From an uncultured Collinsella sp. (GTDB lineage: Bacteria; Actinomycetota; Coriobacteriia; Coriobacteriales; Coriobacteriaceae), in contig UROZ01000007.1 of assembly GCA_900549655.1 (NCBI GenBank), positions 1-38,108 of the forward strand: a DNA stretch of 38,108 nt, written 5' to 3'. Positions 1-8,151 of this stretch are shown piece after piece. The notes under the pieces are model-generated. The model was not told the DNA's origin, did not search any database, and worked only from the letters and a program-made list of their open reading frames with translations. A program made the translations under genes and the position numbers. Positions within the stretch are counted from its first letter, which is position 1, and the number at the start of each line of letters is the position of its first letter.

Positions 1-2003
1 AAGGTTAAACCCGCAAGCGGCTGTGCGTCGGCGAGCTCGCCCGCCACGCCAGCGTCGGCTGCGGCTTGCGCGTGCGCGGCGCCCAAGTCGACCTCGAGCG
101 ACAGGCCCGCCTGGCGCAGGCGCTCCAGCACGGCAAGGTTCTCGGGCACGGCCAGGAACTGCTTGACGCTCGCCGCAATCTTGGGACCGATGCCCTCGCA
201 CTCGGCAATATCCTCTTCGCTCGCCAAGATAAGCTTGTCAATCGACAGGAATCGCTCGGCGATGACCTCGCCCACGCTCTTGCCCACGTGGCGGATGCCC
301 AGGGCAAACAGCACGCGACCGAGTGGCTGGCTCTTGGACTTGTTGAGCTCGGCAATGATTTTCTCGGCCGTCTTAAGGCCCACCGGAATGGGATCGCCCT
401 TCTTGACGCCCTTTTTGCTGTTGGAGCTGGCATAGGTGCGCCCCGTGTCCAGTCCGGCGATGTCGTCGACCGTGAGCTGGTAGAAGTCCGCGACATCATG
501 GATCAGTCCGGCGGCGATCATCTTGTCGACGATCTCGTCGCCCAGGCCGTCGACGTCCATGCAGCCGCGGCTCACCCAGTGGAGCAGGCGCTCCTTGAGC
601 TGCGCGGGGCAGTCGATGGAGACGCAGCGGTAGGCAACCTCACCGTCCTCGTGGACCACGGGGCTGCCGCACACGGGGCAGACCTCGGGCATGTGCCAGT
701 CAACCGAATCGGCCGGGCGCTTGTCGAGCACCGGGCCCACAACCTCGGGAATCACGTCACCCGCCTTGTGCACGATGATGGTGTCGCCCTCGCGCACGTT
801 TTTGCGACGGATCTCGTCGATGTTGTGCAGCGTGGCGCGCGCGATGGTGGAGCCGGCAACCGTCACCGGGTCGAACTCGGCGACCGGCGTGAGCACACCG
901 GTGCGGCCCACCTGGATGCGAATCTCGCGCAGGATGGTCTGCTTTTCCTCGGGCGGGAACTTAAAGGCAATGGCCCAGCGCGGCGCGCGGGCGGTAAAGC
1001 CCAGGTCGAGCTGCTGTTGGAAGCTATCGACCTTTACGACCACGCCGTCGATGTCGTAGTCCAGGTCACCGCGGTGCTCAAGCGCCTGGGCACAGAACTC
1101 GTGAACCTCGGCGGGTGTGGCGCAACGGGCAACGTTAGGGTTGACGCTAAAGCCAGCGTTGCGCAGCCAGTCGAGGAACTCGCGCTGGCTGTGGACGTGC
1201 AGCGGATCGGTATCGGCGATGGCATAGATAAAGGTGGCAAGATCGCGGCGTGCCGTGATCTTGGGGTCCTTTTGGCGCAGGCTGCCGGCGGCAGCGTTGC
1301 GCGGGTTGGCGAAGGGGTCGCGACCCTCGGCATCGGCCTCGTCGTTCAGACGAACAAAGCTGCCCTTAGGCATGTAGACCTCGCCGCGCACCTCAATGGT
1401 ACGCTCGCGGTCGGCGCCCATGTGGGCGAGCGCCGGCTCGGACAGGTGCATGGGCACATCCTTGATGGTGCGCACGTTGAGCGACACATCCTCGCCCGTG
1501 GTGCCATCGCCACGTGTGGCCGCACGTACGAAGGTGCCGTTTTGGTAGGTAAGCGCGACGCCCAGACCGTCGATCTTAAGCTCGCAGGTATAGGTGACGC
1601 TACCGGCACCGAGCGCATCCTCGGTGCGCTGGAGCCACGCGTCAAGTTCATCCAAATCCATGGCATCGTCCATGGAATACATGCGCGCCATGTGCGTGAC
1701 CGGCGTAAACTGCTCGCTCACGTAGCCGCCCACGCGCTGGGTATAGCTGTCGGGCGTCACCAGGTCGGGGTAGGTGGCCTCGATTTCCTGCAGCTCAACG
1801 AGCATTTTGTCAAAGGCGGCGTCCGTGATCTCGGGCGCATCGAGCATGTAGTAGCGATAGGCGTGGTAATCGAGCTCGTGGCGCAGCTCGGCCGCACGCG
1901 CTGCCGCCTGGGCACGGGCATCGGCCGGTGCAGCGACATCCGCACTCGCGGGCGTTTCGGTATCGATGTCCACACCGTCACCAAACAGGCTCGATTGCTC
2001 CAT
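1..2003 (-). CDS. ligA: NAD-dependent DNA ligase LigA (C-terminus cut by window edge)
   Basis: LigA seals nicks in DNA with NAD+ as adenylate donor, during replication and repair. The visible part has about 667 codons. The adenylation motif KIDG gives Lys143 as the probable AMP-accepting lysine. It is followed by the nucleotidyltransferase core, the OB fold, a Cys4 zinc finger (CPVCGSP followed by further Cys) and helix-hairpin-helix repeats (GIGPKIAAS). The window ends about where the C-terminal BRCT domain should begin (PLAGLTL), so only roughly the last 80 residues are missing. The ATG at 2003 follows a GAAGGAG ribosome binding site. It lies downstream of htrA on the same strand but is separated from it by a strong terminator, so it probably has its own promoter in the 180-bp gap. 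Family assignment is secure. Confidence 0.96.
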   Translation of the reverse strand, partial: MEQSSLFGDGVDIDTETPASADVAAPADARAQAAARAAELRHELDYHAYRYYMLDAPEITDAAFDKMLVELQEIEATYPDLVTPDSYTQRVGGYVSEQFTPVTHMARMYSMDDAMDLDELDAWLQRTEDALGAGSVTYTCELKIDGLGVALTYQNGTFVRAATRGDGTTGEDVSLNVRTIKDVPMHLSEPALAHMGADRERTIEVRGEVYMPKGSFVRLNDEADAEGRDPFANPRNAAAGSLRQKDPKITARRDLATFIYAIADTDPLHVHSQREFLDWLRNAGFSVNPNVARCATPAEVHEFCAQALEHRGDLDYDIDGVVVKVDSFQQQLDLGFTARAPRWAIAFKFPPEEKQTILREIRIQVGRTGVLTPVAEFDPVTVAGSTIARATLHNIDEIRRKNVREGDTIIVHKAGDVIPEVVGPVLDKRPADSVDWHMPEVCPVCGSPVVHEDGEVAYRCVSIDCPAQLKERLLHWVSRGCMDVDGLGDEIVDKMIAAGLIHDVADFYQLTVDDIAGLDTGRTYASSNSKKGVKKGDPIPVGLKTAEKIIAELNKSKSQPLGRVLFALGIRHVGKSVGEVIAERFLSIDKLILASEEDIAECEGIGPKIAASVKQFLAVPENLAVLERLRQAGLSLEVDLGAAHAQAAADAGVAGELADAQPLAGLT

Positions 2004-2186
2004 AGCGGCACTCCTTCGCTCGATTTCAAACGGTTACTAGAGTACCACCGGTCACTATGGCGCCGAATAGCCCTTTCGAACCGCACCGAATCGGCAGCCA
2101 CCAGGCCGGGGTGGATCGCGCGATCAAACCATGCCCTTGCCAGTTCTAAATGATCCGTTTTCCTCCGTTCCCAACGGATCAATGAG

Positions 2187-2226
2187 AAAAGAGGGGGCTG
2201 TCCCACATTGATGGGACGGCCCCCTC
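2187..2226 (-). terminator. Rho-independent terminator after htrA
   Basis: A 15-bp inverted repeat (GAGGGGGCTGTCCCA at 2191-2205 against 2212-2226, one mismatch) is followed on the minus strand by TTTT. It lies 28 bp past the htrA stop and 180 bp before the ligA start, so it should separate the two transcripts. Its core contains the CTGTCCCA/TGGGAC motif that recurs at other gene ends in this window. Confidence 0.85.
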
Positions 2227-2253
2227 TGGCATCGGTATGTGCGATACGGCTCG

Positions 2254-3714
2254 TTAGTAACCCTGGCCGTAGCCCTGACCCTGGCCCTGCTGGCCTAGTA
2301 GCTCCTCCAGGTACTGGCGCAGCTGCTCGTCGGTAATACCGCCGTTGCCGGTGTCGGTCGAACTGTCGTCCTGCTGGTGGTTCTGCAGCTCCTCATCGGA
2401 GCCCAGCTCGACGGTGACCTTCTTCTCCTCCTTGCCGCGCATGAGCGTGATCTCGACCTTCTCGCCCACCTCGTGGCTGCGCAGCGCGATGATCAGGCCA
2501 TCGGCGCTCGTAATCTCATCGTCGCCCAGCTTAGTAATGACATCGCCCTCTTGGATGCCAGCCTTGGCGGCAGGACCGTCCTCGACGACGCTTGCCACAT
2601 ACGCGCCGCTATCGGTGCTCAGCTTGTTAGTGCGGGCGTTGAGCGCATTGACGCTCGAAAGCGTAGCGCCCATGTACGGATGCACCGGCGTCTTGCCGCC
2701 GATGATCTGGTCGGCAATGTTCTTGGCGTAGTTAACGGGAATAGCAAAGCCCACGCCTGAGCTGGAGCCCGAGTAGCTCTCGATGAGCGAGTTGATGCCC
2801 ACGAGCTCGCCGTTGTCATTGACGAGCGCGCCGCCGGAGTTGCCCGGGTTGATGGCGGCATCGGTCTGGATCATGTTGGCGTAGATAGTGTTGCCGCTGG
2901 TAGAGCTCATGGCCGTGGAGCGGTAGAGCGCCGAGACGATACCGGTGGAGACAGACTGCTCGTTGCCAAACGGCGAACCGATCGCCATGACCCACTCGCC
3001 CACGTTGAGCTTGGAGGAGTCACCGATCTCGATCGGCGTGAGCTTGGAGGCGTCGGCGTCCTTGAGCTTGATGACGGCCAGGTCGCTCGAGGCGTCGTTG
3101 CCCACGAACTCGGCCTCGTAGGTGGTGCCGTCGTCCATGGTCACCACGTACTGGTCGTAGCCATCGACCACATGGTTGTTGGTGAGGATGTGGCCCTCGG
3201 TATCGAGCACCACGCCCGAACCAACGCTGCCCGAGCTATCCGACTCGTCGGCAGACTGCGAAAGCGAGCCATTCTGGCTGCCGCTCGAAGTGGCGGTGAT
3301 GGAAACGACGGAGGGCAGGGCCTTGGCAGAAACGGCCTCGGCAAGTGTGGTGTCCTCGGAGTCGATCGTAATCTTTTGCGTCGACGAACCCGAAGCACCC
3401 GCCGTCACGGCATTCTTTCCGCCGCCAATGTTGAGCGTGCCACTCATAATGAGCGCGATGACCAGCAGGGCGCCGCAGGCACAGCCGGCGAGCGCCGTAA
3501 TAAAGATCGGCAGCTTTTTGGTCTTGGTCTTGACCACTGTGTGCTTGTTTACGACCTGCTGGCTGCCTAGCGGCTGGCCGGTCTGTGTGTCGTAGGCCTG
3601 CACGTAGGGAATGTTGCCGTCGGCAGGCGTCGACTCCACCTGCACGCGCGGCTGCTGCTGAGTCTCGCCGGCGTGGCCCGCATCCTGGGGACGCTGGGAA
3701 TCGTTCTCGCTCAT
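2254..3714 (-). CDS. htrA: HtrA/DegP-type membrane-anchored serine protease with one PDZ domain
   Basis: This is a trypsin-like protease/chaperone that degrades misfolded proteins on the outer face of the membrane. The 486-residue product has a hydrophilic, Gln-rich cytosolic N-terminus (1-66), a single transmembrane anchor (about 68-92) and a low-complexity Ser/Gly linker. The S1C protease domain follows with the triad His181 (TNNHVVDG), Asp211 (SSDLAVIKL) and Ser293 (NPGNSGGAL). A single PDZ domain spans about 355-450, and the tail is rich in Gly and Gln (GQGQGYGQGY). The ATG at 3714 is preferred over an upstream ATG at 3753 because GAAAGGA precedes it at good spacing. It stands alone between two terminator hairpins. 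Coriobacteria often carry such DegP/PepD-like proteases; the substrates are unknown. Confidence 0.93.
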   Translation of the reverse strand: MSENDSQRPQDAGHAGETQQQPRVQVESTPADGNIPYVQAYDTQTGQPLGSQQVVNKHTVVKTKTKKLPIFITALAGCACGALLVIALIMSGTLNIGGGKNAVTAGASGSSTQKITIDSEDTTLAEAVSAKALPSVVSITATSSGSQNGSLSQSADESDSSGSVGSGVVLDTEGHILTNNHVVDGYDQYVVTMDDGTTYEAEFVGNDASSDLAVIKLKDADASKLTPIEIGDSSKLNVGEWVMAIGSPFGNEQSVSTGIVSALYRSTAMSSTSGNTIYANMIQTDAAINPGNSGGALVNDNGELVGINSLIESYSGSSSGVGFAIPVNYAKNIADQIIGGKTPVHPYMGATLSSVNALNARTNKLSTDSGAYVASVVEDGPAAKAGIQEGDVITKLGDDEITSADGLIIALRSHEVGEKVEITLMRGKEEKKVTVELGSDEELQNHQQDDSSTDTGNGGITDEQLRQYLEELLGQQGQGQGYGQGY

Positions 3715-3743
3715 AGCTGCAATCCTTTCGTCAAATAACCAAA

Positions 3744-3767
3744 GGCCCGCCAAACACGTGGCGGGCC
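3744..3767 (-). promoter_or_regulatory. GC-rich hairpin in the htrA 5' region
   Basis: GGCCCGCC at 3744-3751 pairs perfectly with GGCGGGCC at 3760-3767 across an 8-nt loop. It lies 30 nt upstream of the htrA start, in or just before its leader, and is followed on the minus strand only by TTTGG. It could be a second terminator for the upstream regulator gene or a leader structure of htrA mRNA; the sequence does not decide. Confidence 0.4.
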
Positions 3768-3881
3768 ATCATTGTTCACGTTGAGTTGTACCCCAATATG
3801 CAGGTGCTCGTGTATGAGAACGCAATCTTTTAGGAATGCTTAAGTTCTGTTGCAGGCCCGAAAGGAACCCGTACCTACGTC

Positions 3882-3918
3882 AAAACCACCACAAAGGTGC
3901 CTGTCCCCTTTATGGTGG
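3882..3918 (-). terminator. Terminator after the GlnR-like regulator
   Basis: Arms 3886-3897 (CCACCACAAAGG on the plus strand) and 3907-3918 pair over 12 bp with one mismatch, followed by TTTT on the minus strand. It starts 5 bp past the stop codon of the response regulator. The loop carries GGGGACAGGCACC, a REP-like word seen in many bacterial genomes. Confidence 0.8.
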
Positions 3919-3922
3919 AAAT

Positions 3923-4585
3923 CTAGTCCTTAAACAGATAGCCCACGCCGCGGACGGTGGTGATGTGTGCCGCGATCTGCGGGCCCACCTTGGAGCGGAT
4001 GCGTCGGATGTGCACGTCGACGGTGCGCGTGCCGCCGCAGTACTCGAAGCCCCACACGCGGTGCAGCAGCACCTCGCGGCTGTAGGCACGGTTGGGATGC
4101 GTCGCCAAAAAGCTCAGCAGCGAGTACTCCATCAGCGTCAGGTCGATGGGCTCGTTATCGAGTGTCACCTGGTAGGTAGCCAGGTTAATCTCGAGGTTAT
4201 CGATGTTGAGCACATCGTCGGCGGCGACGATCTCCTCCTCGCCCATCAGGCGCTGTGCGCGAGCCTTGAGCTCGTTGGGCGTCGCCGTGGGGCATACAAA
4301 GTCGGCATGCGCGTGATTTGGCAGTCGCAGGGTGCCGAGCGCCTCGTCGTCGACGATCACCAACATGGGGACGCCGCCGCGATCGTCAAGCCACTTGGCA
4401 ATCTGATCGATGCGGTCGCTGCGGATGCCATCGGAATCGAGGATCAGCAGGTCAAAGTCGTGCGCCGCAGTCGGCGAATCGGGGGTGGCCAGGCTCACCT
4501 CGACACCCAAGGTGGTCGTCAAGCTGCGGGCAAACTCGTGGAAGCGCGTCGTGCGCGCCATGAACAGGGCACTCTTTTCGGACAT
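3923..4585 (-). CDS. GlnR-like orphan OmpR-family response regulator
   Basis: This is a transcription factor with a receiver-like N-terminus (1-115) and a C-terminal OmpR/PhoB winged helix (about 128-218; EYSLLSFLATHPNRAYSR, then GGTRTVDVHIRRIRSK). The receiver is atypical. Asp50 is present (LLILDSD), but the usual acidic pair near residues 8-9 and the conserved Lys after beta-5 are absent. This is the pattern of actinobacterial GlnR, which works without phosphorylation. The winged helix also closely resembles GlnR as I know it. The gene sits 50 bp downstream of glnA on the same strand, with no kinase gene nearby, so a role in nitrogen control is likely. The ATG at 4585 is chosen because TTGGAGG precedes it; an upstream ATG would overlap glnA. 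Family is certain; the GlnR role is inferred. Confidence 0.85.
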   Translation of the reverse strand: MSEKSALFMARTTRFHEFARSLTTTLGVEVSLATPDSPTAAHDFDLLILDSDGIRSDRIDQIAKWLDDRGGVPMLVIVDDEALGTLRLPNHAHADFVCPTATPNELKARAQRLMGEEEIVAADDVLNIDNLEINLATYQVTLDNEPIDLTLMEYSLLSFLATHPNRAYSREVLLHRVWGFEYCGGTRTVDVHIRRIRSKVGPQIAAHITTVRGVGYLFKD

Positions 4586-4635
4586 ATCGGCCTCCAAGGA
4601 AATGAGCTCAATCGTACTGGAACAAGCCAGCGCGA

Positions 4636-5973
4636 TTAGGAGTTCGCCAGATAATGCTTGATCTCCCACTCGGTGATCGTGGACTCAAACTTATGCCACT
4701 CGTTGCGCTTCTTTTTGAGGAAGAAGCTGTGGATGTGCTCGCCGAGGGCACCCTTCATAAACTGCGAGTCCTCAAAGACGTCGAGCGCCTCTTTGAGCGA
4801 GCGCGGCAGCGGCGTGTAGCCGGCCTCGACCATCTGGCGGTCGGTGAGCTTGAGCGTCTCGGCCGTGGCCTCGGGCGGGAGCTCCAGTTTGCGCTCGATG
4901 CCGTCCAGACCAGCCGCCAGCGTGACGGCGTTGACCAGGTACGGATTGGCCATGGGGTCGGGGCTACGAAGCTCGATGCGCGTGGACAGCTGCTTGCCGG
5001 GCTTGTAGACCGGGATGCGGATCATGCTCGCGCGGTTGCGCAGGCCCCACGTGGCGTACTGCGGCACGGAGTCGCCACCCGTGGTGATGCGCTTGTACGA
5101 GTTGACCGTGGGGTTGGTGATGGCGCTGATCTCGCGTGCGTGCGCCAGGATGCCGGCCATGTAGTGCTTGGCGGTATCGGAGAGGTGGTACTTCTCGTCG
5201 TCCTCGCCCCAAAAGACGTTGTTGCCGTCGTGGTCGAATAGCGACTGGCACAGGAACATAGCACTGCCGTCCTCGCCTGCCAACGGCTTGGGCATAAAGG
5301 AGGCGTGGCAACCGCTCTCGTAGGCCTGCTGCTTAATGATGAGCTTGGCCGTGGTGATGGCGTCGGACATGCTCAGGGCCTCGGCATGACGCAGGCTCAT
5401 GCCGTGCTGCGAGCGGCCGGCGGCGTGGAAGGTGTACTCCACGGGCACGGACATCTTCTCGAGCGTGAGGACCGTGTTGCGACGCAGGTCGCGAGCGGCA
5501 TCGCTCACCGAAAGATCGAAGTAGCCAACGTTGTCGAGCGGCTCGGGGGTGTGCTCGTCGGGGAAGTAGTAGTACTCCAGCTCGGCGCCCACGTTGAGCA
5601 GATAGCCAGCCTTCTCGGCCTTGCGGAACATGCGGCGCAGGGCATCGCGCGGGTCGCCGGCAAACGGCTTGCGATCGGGGGTGCACACGTCGCAGAACAC
5701 GCGGGCGACTCCGTTGTGGCTCGGGCGCCACGGCAAGATCTGGAAGGTCGAAGCATCGGGGAATGCCAGCATGTCGGCTTCCTCGGGCGTGGCAAAGCCC
5801 TCGATGGCTGAGCCGTCAAAGCCAATACCCTCCTCAAAAGCGACCTCGAGGTCCTCGGGGCTAATGGCAAAGTTCTTGAGGCGGCCGAGAATGTCGACAA
5901 ACCACAGACGCACAAAGCGGATGTCACGCTGCTCTACGGAGCGGAGTACGTAATCGATGTTCTGCTGGTTCAT
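4636..5973 (-). CDS. glnA: Type I glutamine synthetase
   Basis: GlnA condenses ammonia and glutamate to glutamine using ATP and is the main ammonium-assimilating enzyme. The 445-residue length and the absence of the adenylylation-site Tyr segment fit the GSI-alpha type, which is not controlled by adenylylation. Recognisable parts are the N-terminal beta-grasp with DGSAIEGF (the latch region), AGRSQHGMSLRH, the NPTVNSYKR loop, and IELRSPDPMANPYL near the active site. AAAGGGGAG precedes the ATG at 5973. The downstream GlnR-like gene is 50 bp away with no terminator between them, so the two probably form one operon. A GlnR-box-like site lies upstream. Confidence 0.96.
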   Translation of the reverse strand: MNQQNIDYVLRSVEQRDIRFVRLWFVDILGRLKNFAISPEDLEVAFEEGIGFDGSAIEGFATPEEADMLAFPDASTFQILPWRPSHNGVARVFCDVCTPDRKPFAGDPRDALRRMFRKAEKAGYLLNVGAELEYYYFPDEHTPEPLDNVGYFDLSVSDAARDLRRNTVLTLEKMSVPVEYTFHAAGRSQHGMSLRHAEALSMSDAITTAKLIIKQQAYESGCHASFMPKPLAGEDGSAMFLCQSLFDHDGNNVFWGEDDEKYHLSDTAKHYMAGILAHAREISAITNPTVNSYKRITTGGDSVPQYATWGLRNRASMIRIPVYKPGKQLSTRIELRSPDPMANPYLVNAVTLAAGLDGIERKLELPPEATAETLKLTDRQMVEAGYTPLPRSLKEALDVFEDSQFMKGALGEHIHSFFLKKKRNEWHKFESTITEWEIKHYLANS

Positions 5974-6038
5974 GTCGCTCCCCTTTCTTTCGGGCGGGTT
6001 TCGACTGGTCTATATCGCAGATACTATCGCAGAAAAAT

Positions 6039-6054
6039 GTTTCCGCAGGGTTAA
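6039..6054 (-). promoter_or_regulatory. GlnR-box-like site upstream of glnA
   Basis: The minus strand reads TTAAC, six bases, GAAAC. This matches the published actinobacterial GlnR a-site/b-site pattern gTnAC-n6-GaAAC except for its first base. It lies 66-81 bp upstream of the glnA ATG, a suitable place for control of glnA by the GlnR-like protein encoded next to it. Only one a/b pair is evident; a second pair is not clear. Confidence 0.5.
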
Positions 6055-6107
6055 AGCGTATCAAGCGCTCAAAAAACGTGTGCGAACAGGCAGTTGCGAA
6101 CGAGCGG

Positions 6108-6479
6108 CTAGCGTTCAGATTCGGAGACAATTTGTCTACAGGCTCGTTCCAGCGTAGGGAACTCCATCGTCACTGCATCCCAAACAACCGAGCGGTCGAC
6201 ATTGCCGTAATCATGCGCAAGATAATTTCTCATGCCGATAATTCCACGCCATTCAATTTCGGGATGAAGCCGCTGCGAGCGTTCCGACAATTTGCCCGCT
6301 TCTTCCGTCACCCTAAGCGCACACATCAAAAGGGAGTCCGCCAACGCCCTCGTCCGCACGTCATTCGCATGCAGAAACTGGTCCTCGGTGATATCAAAAG
6401 CCTTGATGCGCTCGTTCGTTTCGGAGATGGCCTCCAAAACCTCTTGGGCGCGAAGGCTGTCTGACTTACGCGCGATCAT
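6108..6479 (-). CDS. hepT: HepT-family ribonuclease toxin (DUF86/HEPN)
   Basis: This 123-residue helical HEPN-family protein carries RNYLAHDY, giving R84-x4-H89-x-Y91. That is the RX4HXY signature of HepT toxins, in which Arg and His form the RNase centre and Tyr is the residue modified by the partner. Its start overlaps the last 14 bp of the upstream nucleotidyltransferase gene, as is typical of MntA-HepT pairs, so it is translationally coupled to its antitoxin. In characterised systems HepT cleaves RNA and is silenced when MntA polyadenylylates its Tyr. All key residues are intact. Function is inferred from family and context. Confidence 0.85.
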   Translation of the reverse strand: MIARKSDSLRAQEVLEAISETNERIKAFDITEDQFLHANDVRTRALADSLLMCALRVTEEAGKLSERSQRLHPEIEWRGIIGMRNYLAHDYGNVDRSVVWDAVTMEFPTLERACRQIVSESER

Positions 6480-6960
6480 AAAGGATCACTCCTTCGCGCT
6501 CGATTACCGCGGCAAGATCGTCATCAAGATAGTCACTCGAGACGAGGTCAACCTGCCTCCCGGTTTTTTTGCGCACCGCCTCACCAAATGCCGACAGCGC
6601 GAAAAGACCAAAGCCCCGCTCGCGATCGACTTCGAGGCGCAAGTCAATATCACTATCGGCATGCGCCTCGCCACGGGCATACGAACCAAATAGAATCACG
6701 GTTTTGATGGCGGGAATCGTGCTGGCTGCCTCGCGGACGGCGGACTCAATCTGGGCAGTATCCAAAATGCCCGCCGCGGCGCTTTCGCTCGCAGAGCTTT
6801 TACCAAGTGAAGGAACAAACGGCAGAGAGCGCTCGCGCAGCATCTGCCTCATAAACATATTGACCGCAACAGACGAAGTCATGCCAAGCTCTTCGCACAG
6901 TTCGGCAAATGAGTCTTTAATTGACGAGTCCACTCGCACACTCAGCACAGACGCAGCCAT
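6466..6960 (-). CDS. RHH-MNT fusion: ribbon-helix-helix domain joined to MntA-like nucleotidyltransferase antitoxin
   Basis: The 164-residue protein has two parts. Residues 1-50 resemble RelB/DinJ-type ribbon-helix-helix antitoxins (VLSVRVDSSIKDSFAELC, then GMTSSVAVNMFMRQML), a DNA-binding and dimerisation fold. Residues 70-164 are a minimal nucleotidyltransferase (MNT) domain with G92-S93-x10-D104-x-D106 (FGSYARG, then DSDIDLR) and a third acidic residue at D138. MntA antitoxins are usually MNT-only, at about 100-140 residues, so the added RHH domain is unusual. AGGAGG precedes the ATG at 6960. The gene overlaps hepT by 14 bp, and a perfect palindrome covers its promoter. The inferred role is to modify HepT and repress its own operon. 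Confidence 0.85.
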   Translation of the reverse strand: MAASVLSVRVDSSIKDSFAELCEELGMTSSVAVNMFMRQMLRERSLPFVPSLGKSSASESAAAGILDTAQIESAVREAASTIPAIKTVILFGSYARGEAHADSDIDLRLEVDRERGFGLFALSAFGEAVRKKTGRQVDLVSSDYLDDDLAAVIEREGVILYDRA

Positions 6961-6969
6961 GGATACCTC

Positions 6970-7001
6970 CTGTATGACATTGTCTATATATTATCATACA
7001 G
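6970..7001 (-). promoter_or_regulatory. Palindromic operator over the toxin-antitoxin promoter
   Basis: CTGTATGA at 6970-6977 and TCATACAG at 6994-7001 form a perfect 8-bp inverted repeat with a 16-bp spacer. The right arm overlaps the proposed -10 box (GATAAT, 6990-6995), and the left arm ends 9 bp from the start codon, next to the ribosome binding site. The placement fits autorepression by the RHH domain of the antitoxin. Confidence 0.65.
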
Positions 7002-7018
7002 ACTAGCGCGAGGTCGAA
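6990..7018 (-). promoter_or_regulatory. Probable promoter of the RHH-MNT/hepT operon
   Basis: On the minus strand TTCGAC (7013-7018) is followed after exactly 17 bp by GATAAT (6990-6995). The -35 box lies inside the 3' end of the lacI-type gene, and its stop codon (7003-7005) is in the spacer. This would give a leader of roughly 20-25 nt before the ATG at 6960. Confidence 0.55.
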
Positions 7019-8025
7019 GCGCGGTGTTCGATGTGGCCGGGGATCTCGATGCGTTTGGGCGCCAGCTTTGCGGCCTCGCCCACCGTGGTGGTGACGACGT
7101 CGATGCGCTCGGACAGGCGCTCGACCACGCGCTCGGCAATGGTGAGGGTGTCCTGCGCGGCCGTGGTCACGCCGCCAAAGAGCACATGGTTCCAGGGGTA
7201 GTCGTCAAACGTCGCGATCTTGAGCCCCGCCGGCAGCGAGGGTCCCAGCTGCGCTAGCGCCTCGGTCAGACGCAGGAAAACCAAGCCGTTGACAGCAATG
7301 AGGCCGAGCTTTTTACCTGCATAGCCGCGGATGGTCTCGTCCAGGCGGCCGACGCCCGTGGCGCCCCCGTCGGCCAGGGTGACGACCTCGCCGGCAAGGC
7401 CGCGGTGCAAAAGCTCGTCGGTAAAGGCCTCGGCGCGCTTGCGACGCACGGGGCTGTCGTCGCTTGCCTCGGTGAGCAGGCACAGGCGCTCGCTGCCAGC
7501 GGCGGTCAAGGCGTCTACCAGGCCGGCGACCAGCTCACGGTTGTTAGATGTCACCAGATCGACACCGCCGTCGGCAACGTCGCGGTCGAGCAGCACGACG
7601 GGCAGACGTCCCGCTGCCGCGGCGATCGCCTCGTCATTGCCTCCGCAGGTGTTGACGACCAGGCCGTCCACGCCGGCATCGATAAGTCTGGTGAGCGACT
7701 CCGCTTCCTTAGCGGGGTCGTTGCCGCTAATGACCGTCATGAGCGAGCAGCCGCGCGCCGCGGCGCTGGCGGAAAGGCCCTCGAGCATGGCGCTCGAGAA
7801 CGGGTTGGCGATGTCGGCCAGGATCACACCGATGAGGTTGGTACGCGAGCTGCGCAGATTGCGCGCGGCAGCACGTGGGCGATAGCCGGTGCGCTCGATG
7901 ACCTCGGCGATGCGGGCGCGGGTCTCCTCGGTCATCTGCCCGGGGCGGTTGTTGAGATAGCGCGAGACCGTGGCCGGGCTCACGCCCGCCTCGGCGGCAA
8001 TGTCCTTGATTCTCATCTGCGCCAT
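7003..8025 (-). CDS. LacI-family transcriptional regulator
   Basis: The product is about 340 residues. It starts with the LacI helix-turn-helix (MRIKDIAAEAGVSPATVSRY) and the hinge helix (RPRAAARNLRSSRTNLIGVI), followed by a periplasmic-binding-protein-like sensor domain (GLVVNTCGGNDE, VVLLDRD, VTSNNRELV, FDDYPW). Such proteins usually repress sugar uptake and use genes and respond to a sugar or sugar phosphate. No sugar genes are adjacent, so the target is unknown. I take the ATG at 8025, preceded by CGGGGTG; ATG at 8016 is also possible and the ATG at 8073 has no ribosome binding site. The stop lies 42 bp upstream of the antitoxin start on the same strand. Confidence 0.88.
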   Translation of the reverse strand: MAQMRIKDIAAEAGVSPATVSRYLNNRPGQMTEETRARIAEVIERTGYRPRAAARNLRSSRTNLIGVILADIANPFSSAMLEGLSASAAARGCSLMTVISGNDPAKEAESLTRLIDAGVDGLVVNTCGGNDEAIAAAAGRLPVVLLDRDVADGGVDLVTSNNRELVAGLVDALTAAGSERLCLLTEASDDSPVRRKRAEAFTDELLHRGLAGEVVTLADGGATGVGRLDETIRGYAGKKLGLIAVNGLVFLRLTEALAQLGPSLPAGLKIATFDDYPWNHVLFGGVTTAAQDTLTIAERVVERLSERIDVVTTTVGEAAKLAPKRIEIPGHIEHRASTSR

Positions 8026-8094
8026 GGCGCACCCCGTTTCCCCATTGTCGGCAGCCTGAGCCATTTTAGGCATTTTTTTAAAAATCTCGCTTGC

Positions 8095-8125
8095 AAAACG
8101 CTGTAGGTGAGCAGCGTCGTTTTTT
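8095..8125. terminator. Short bidirectional terminator-like hairpin after the gntR-type gene
   Basis: ACGCTG (8098-8103) pairs with CAGCGT (8112-8117) around an 8-nt loop. TTTT follows on the minus strand and GTTTTTT on the plus strand. It lies between the GntR-family stop (8152) and the LacI-family start. The stem is short, so efficiency is uncertain. Confidence 0.5.
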
Positions 8126-8151
8126 GCGTCTCGAGCAGATGCGATGATGGG

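Noticed and set aside
66..2153. 695-codon open frame antisense to ligA
   Set aside because: High-GC antisense shadow; the minus-strand frame is an unmistakable DNA ligase, and the antisense product has no recognisable domain.
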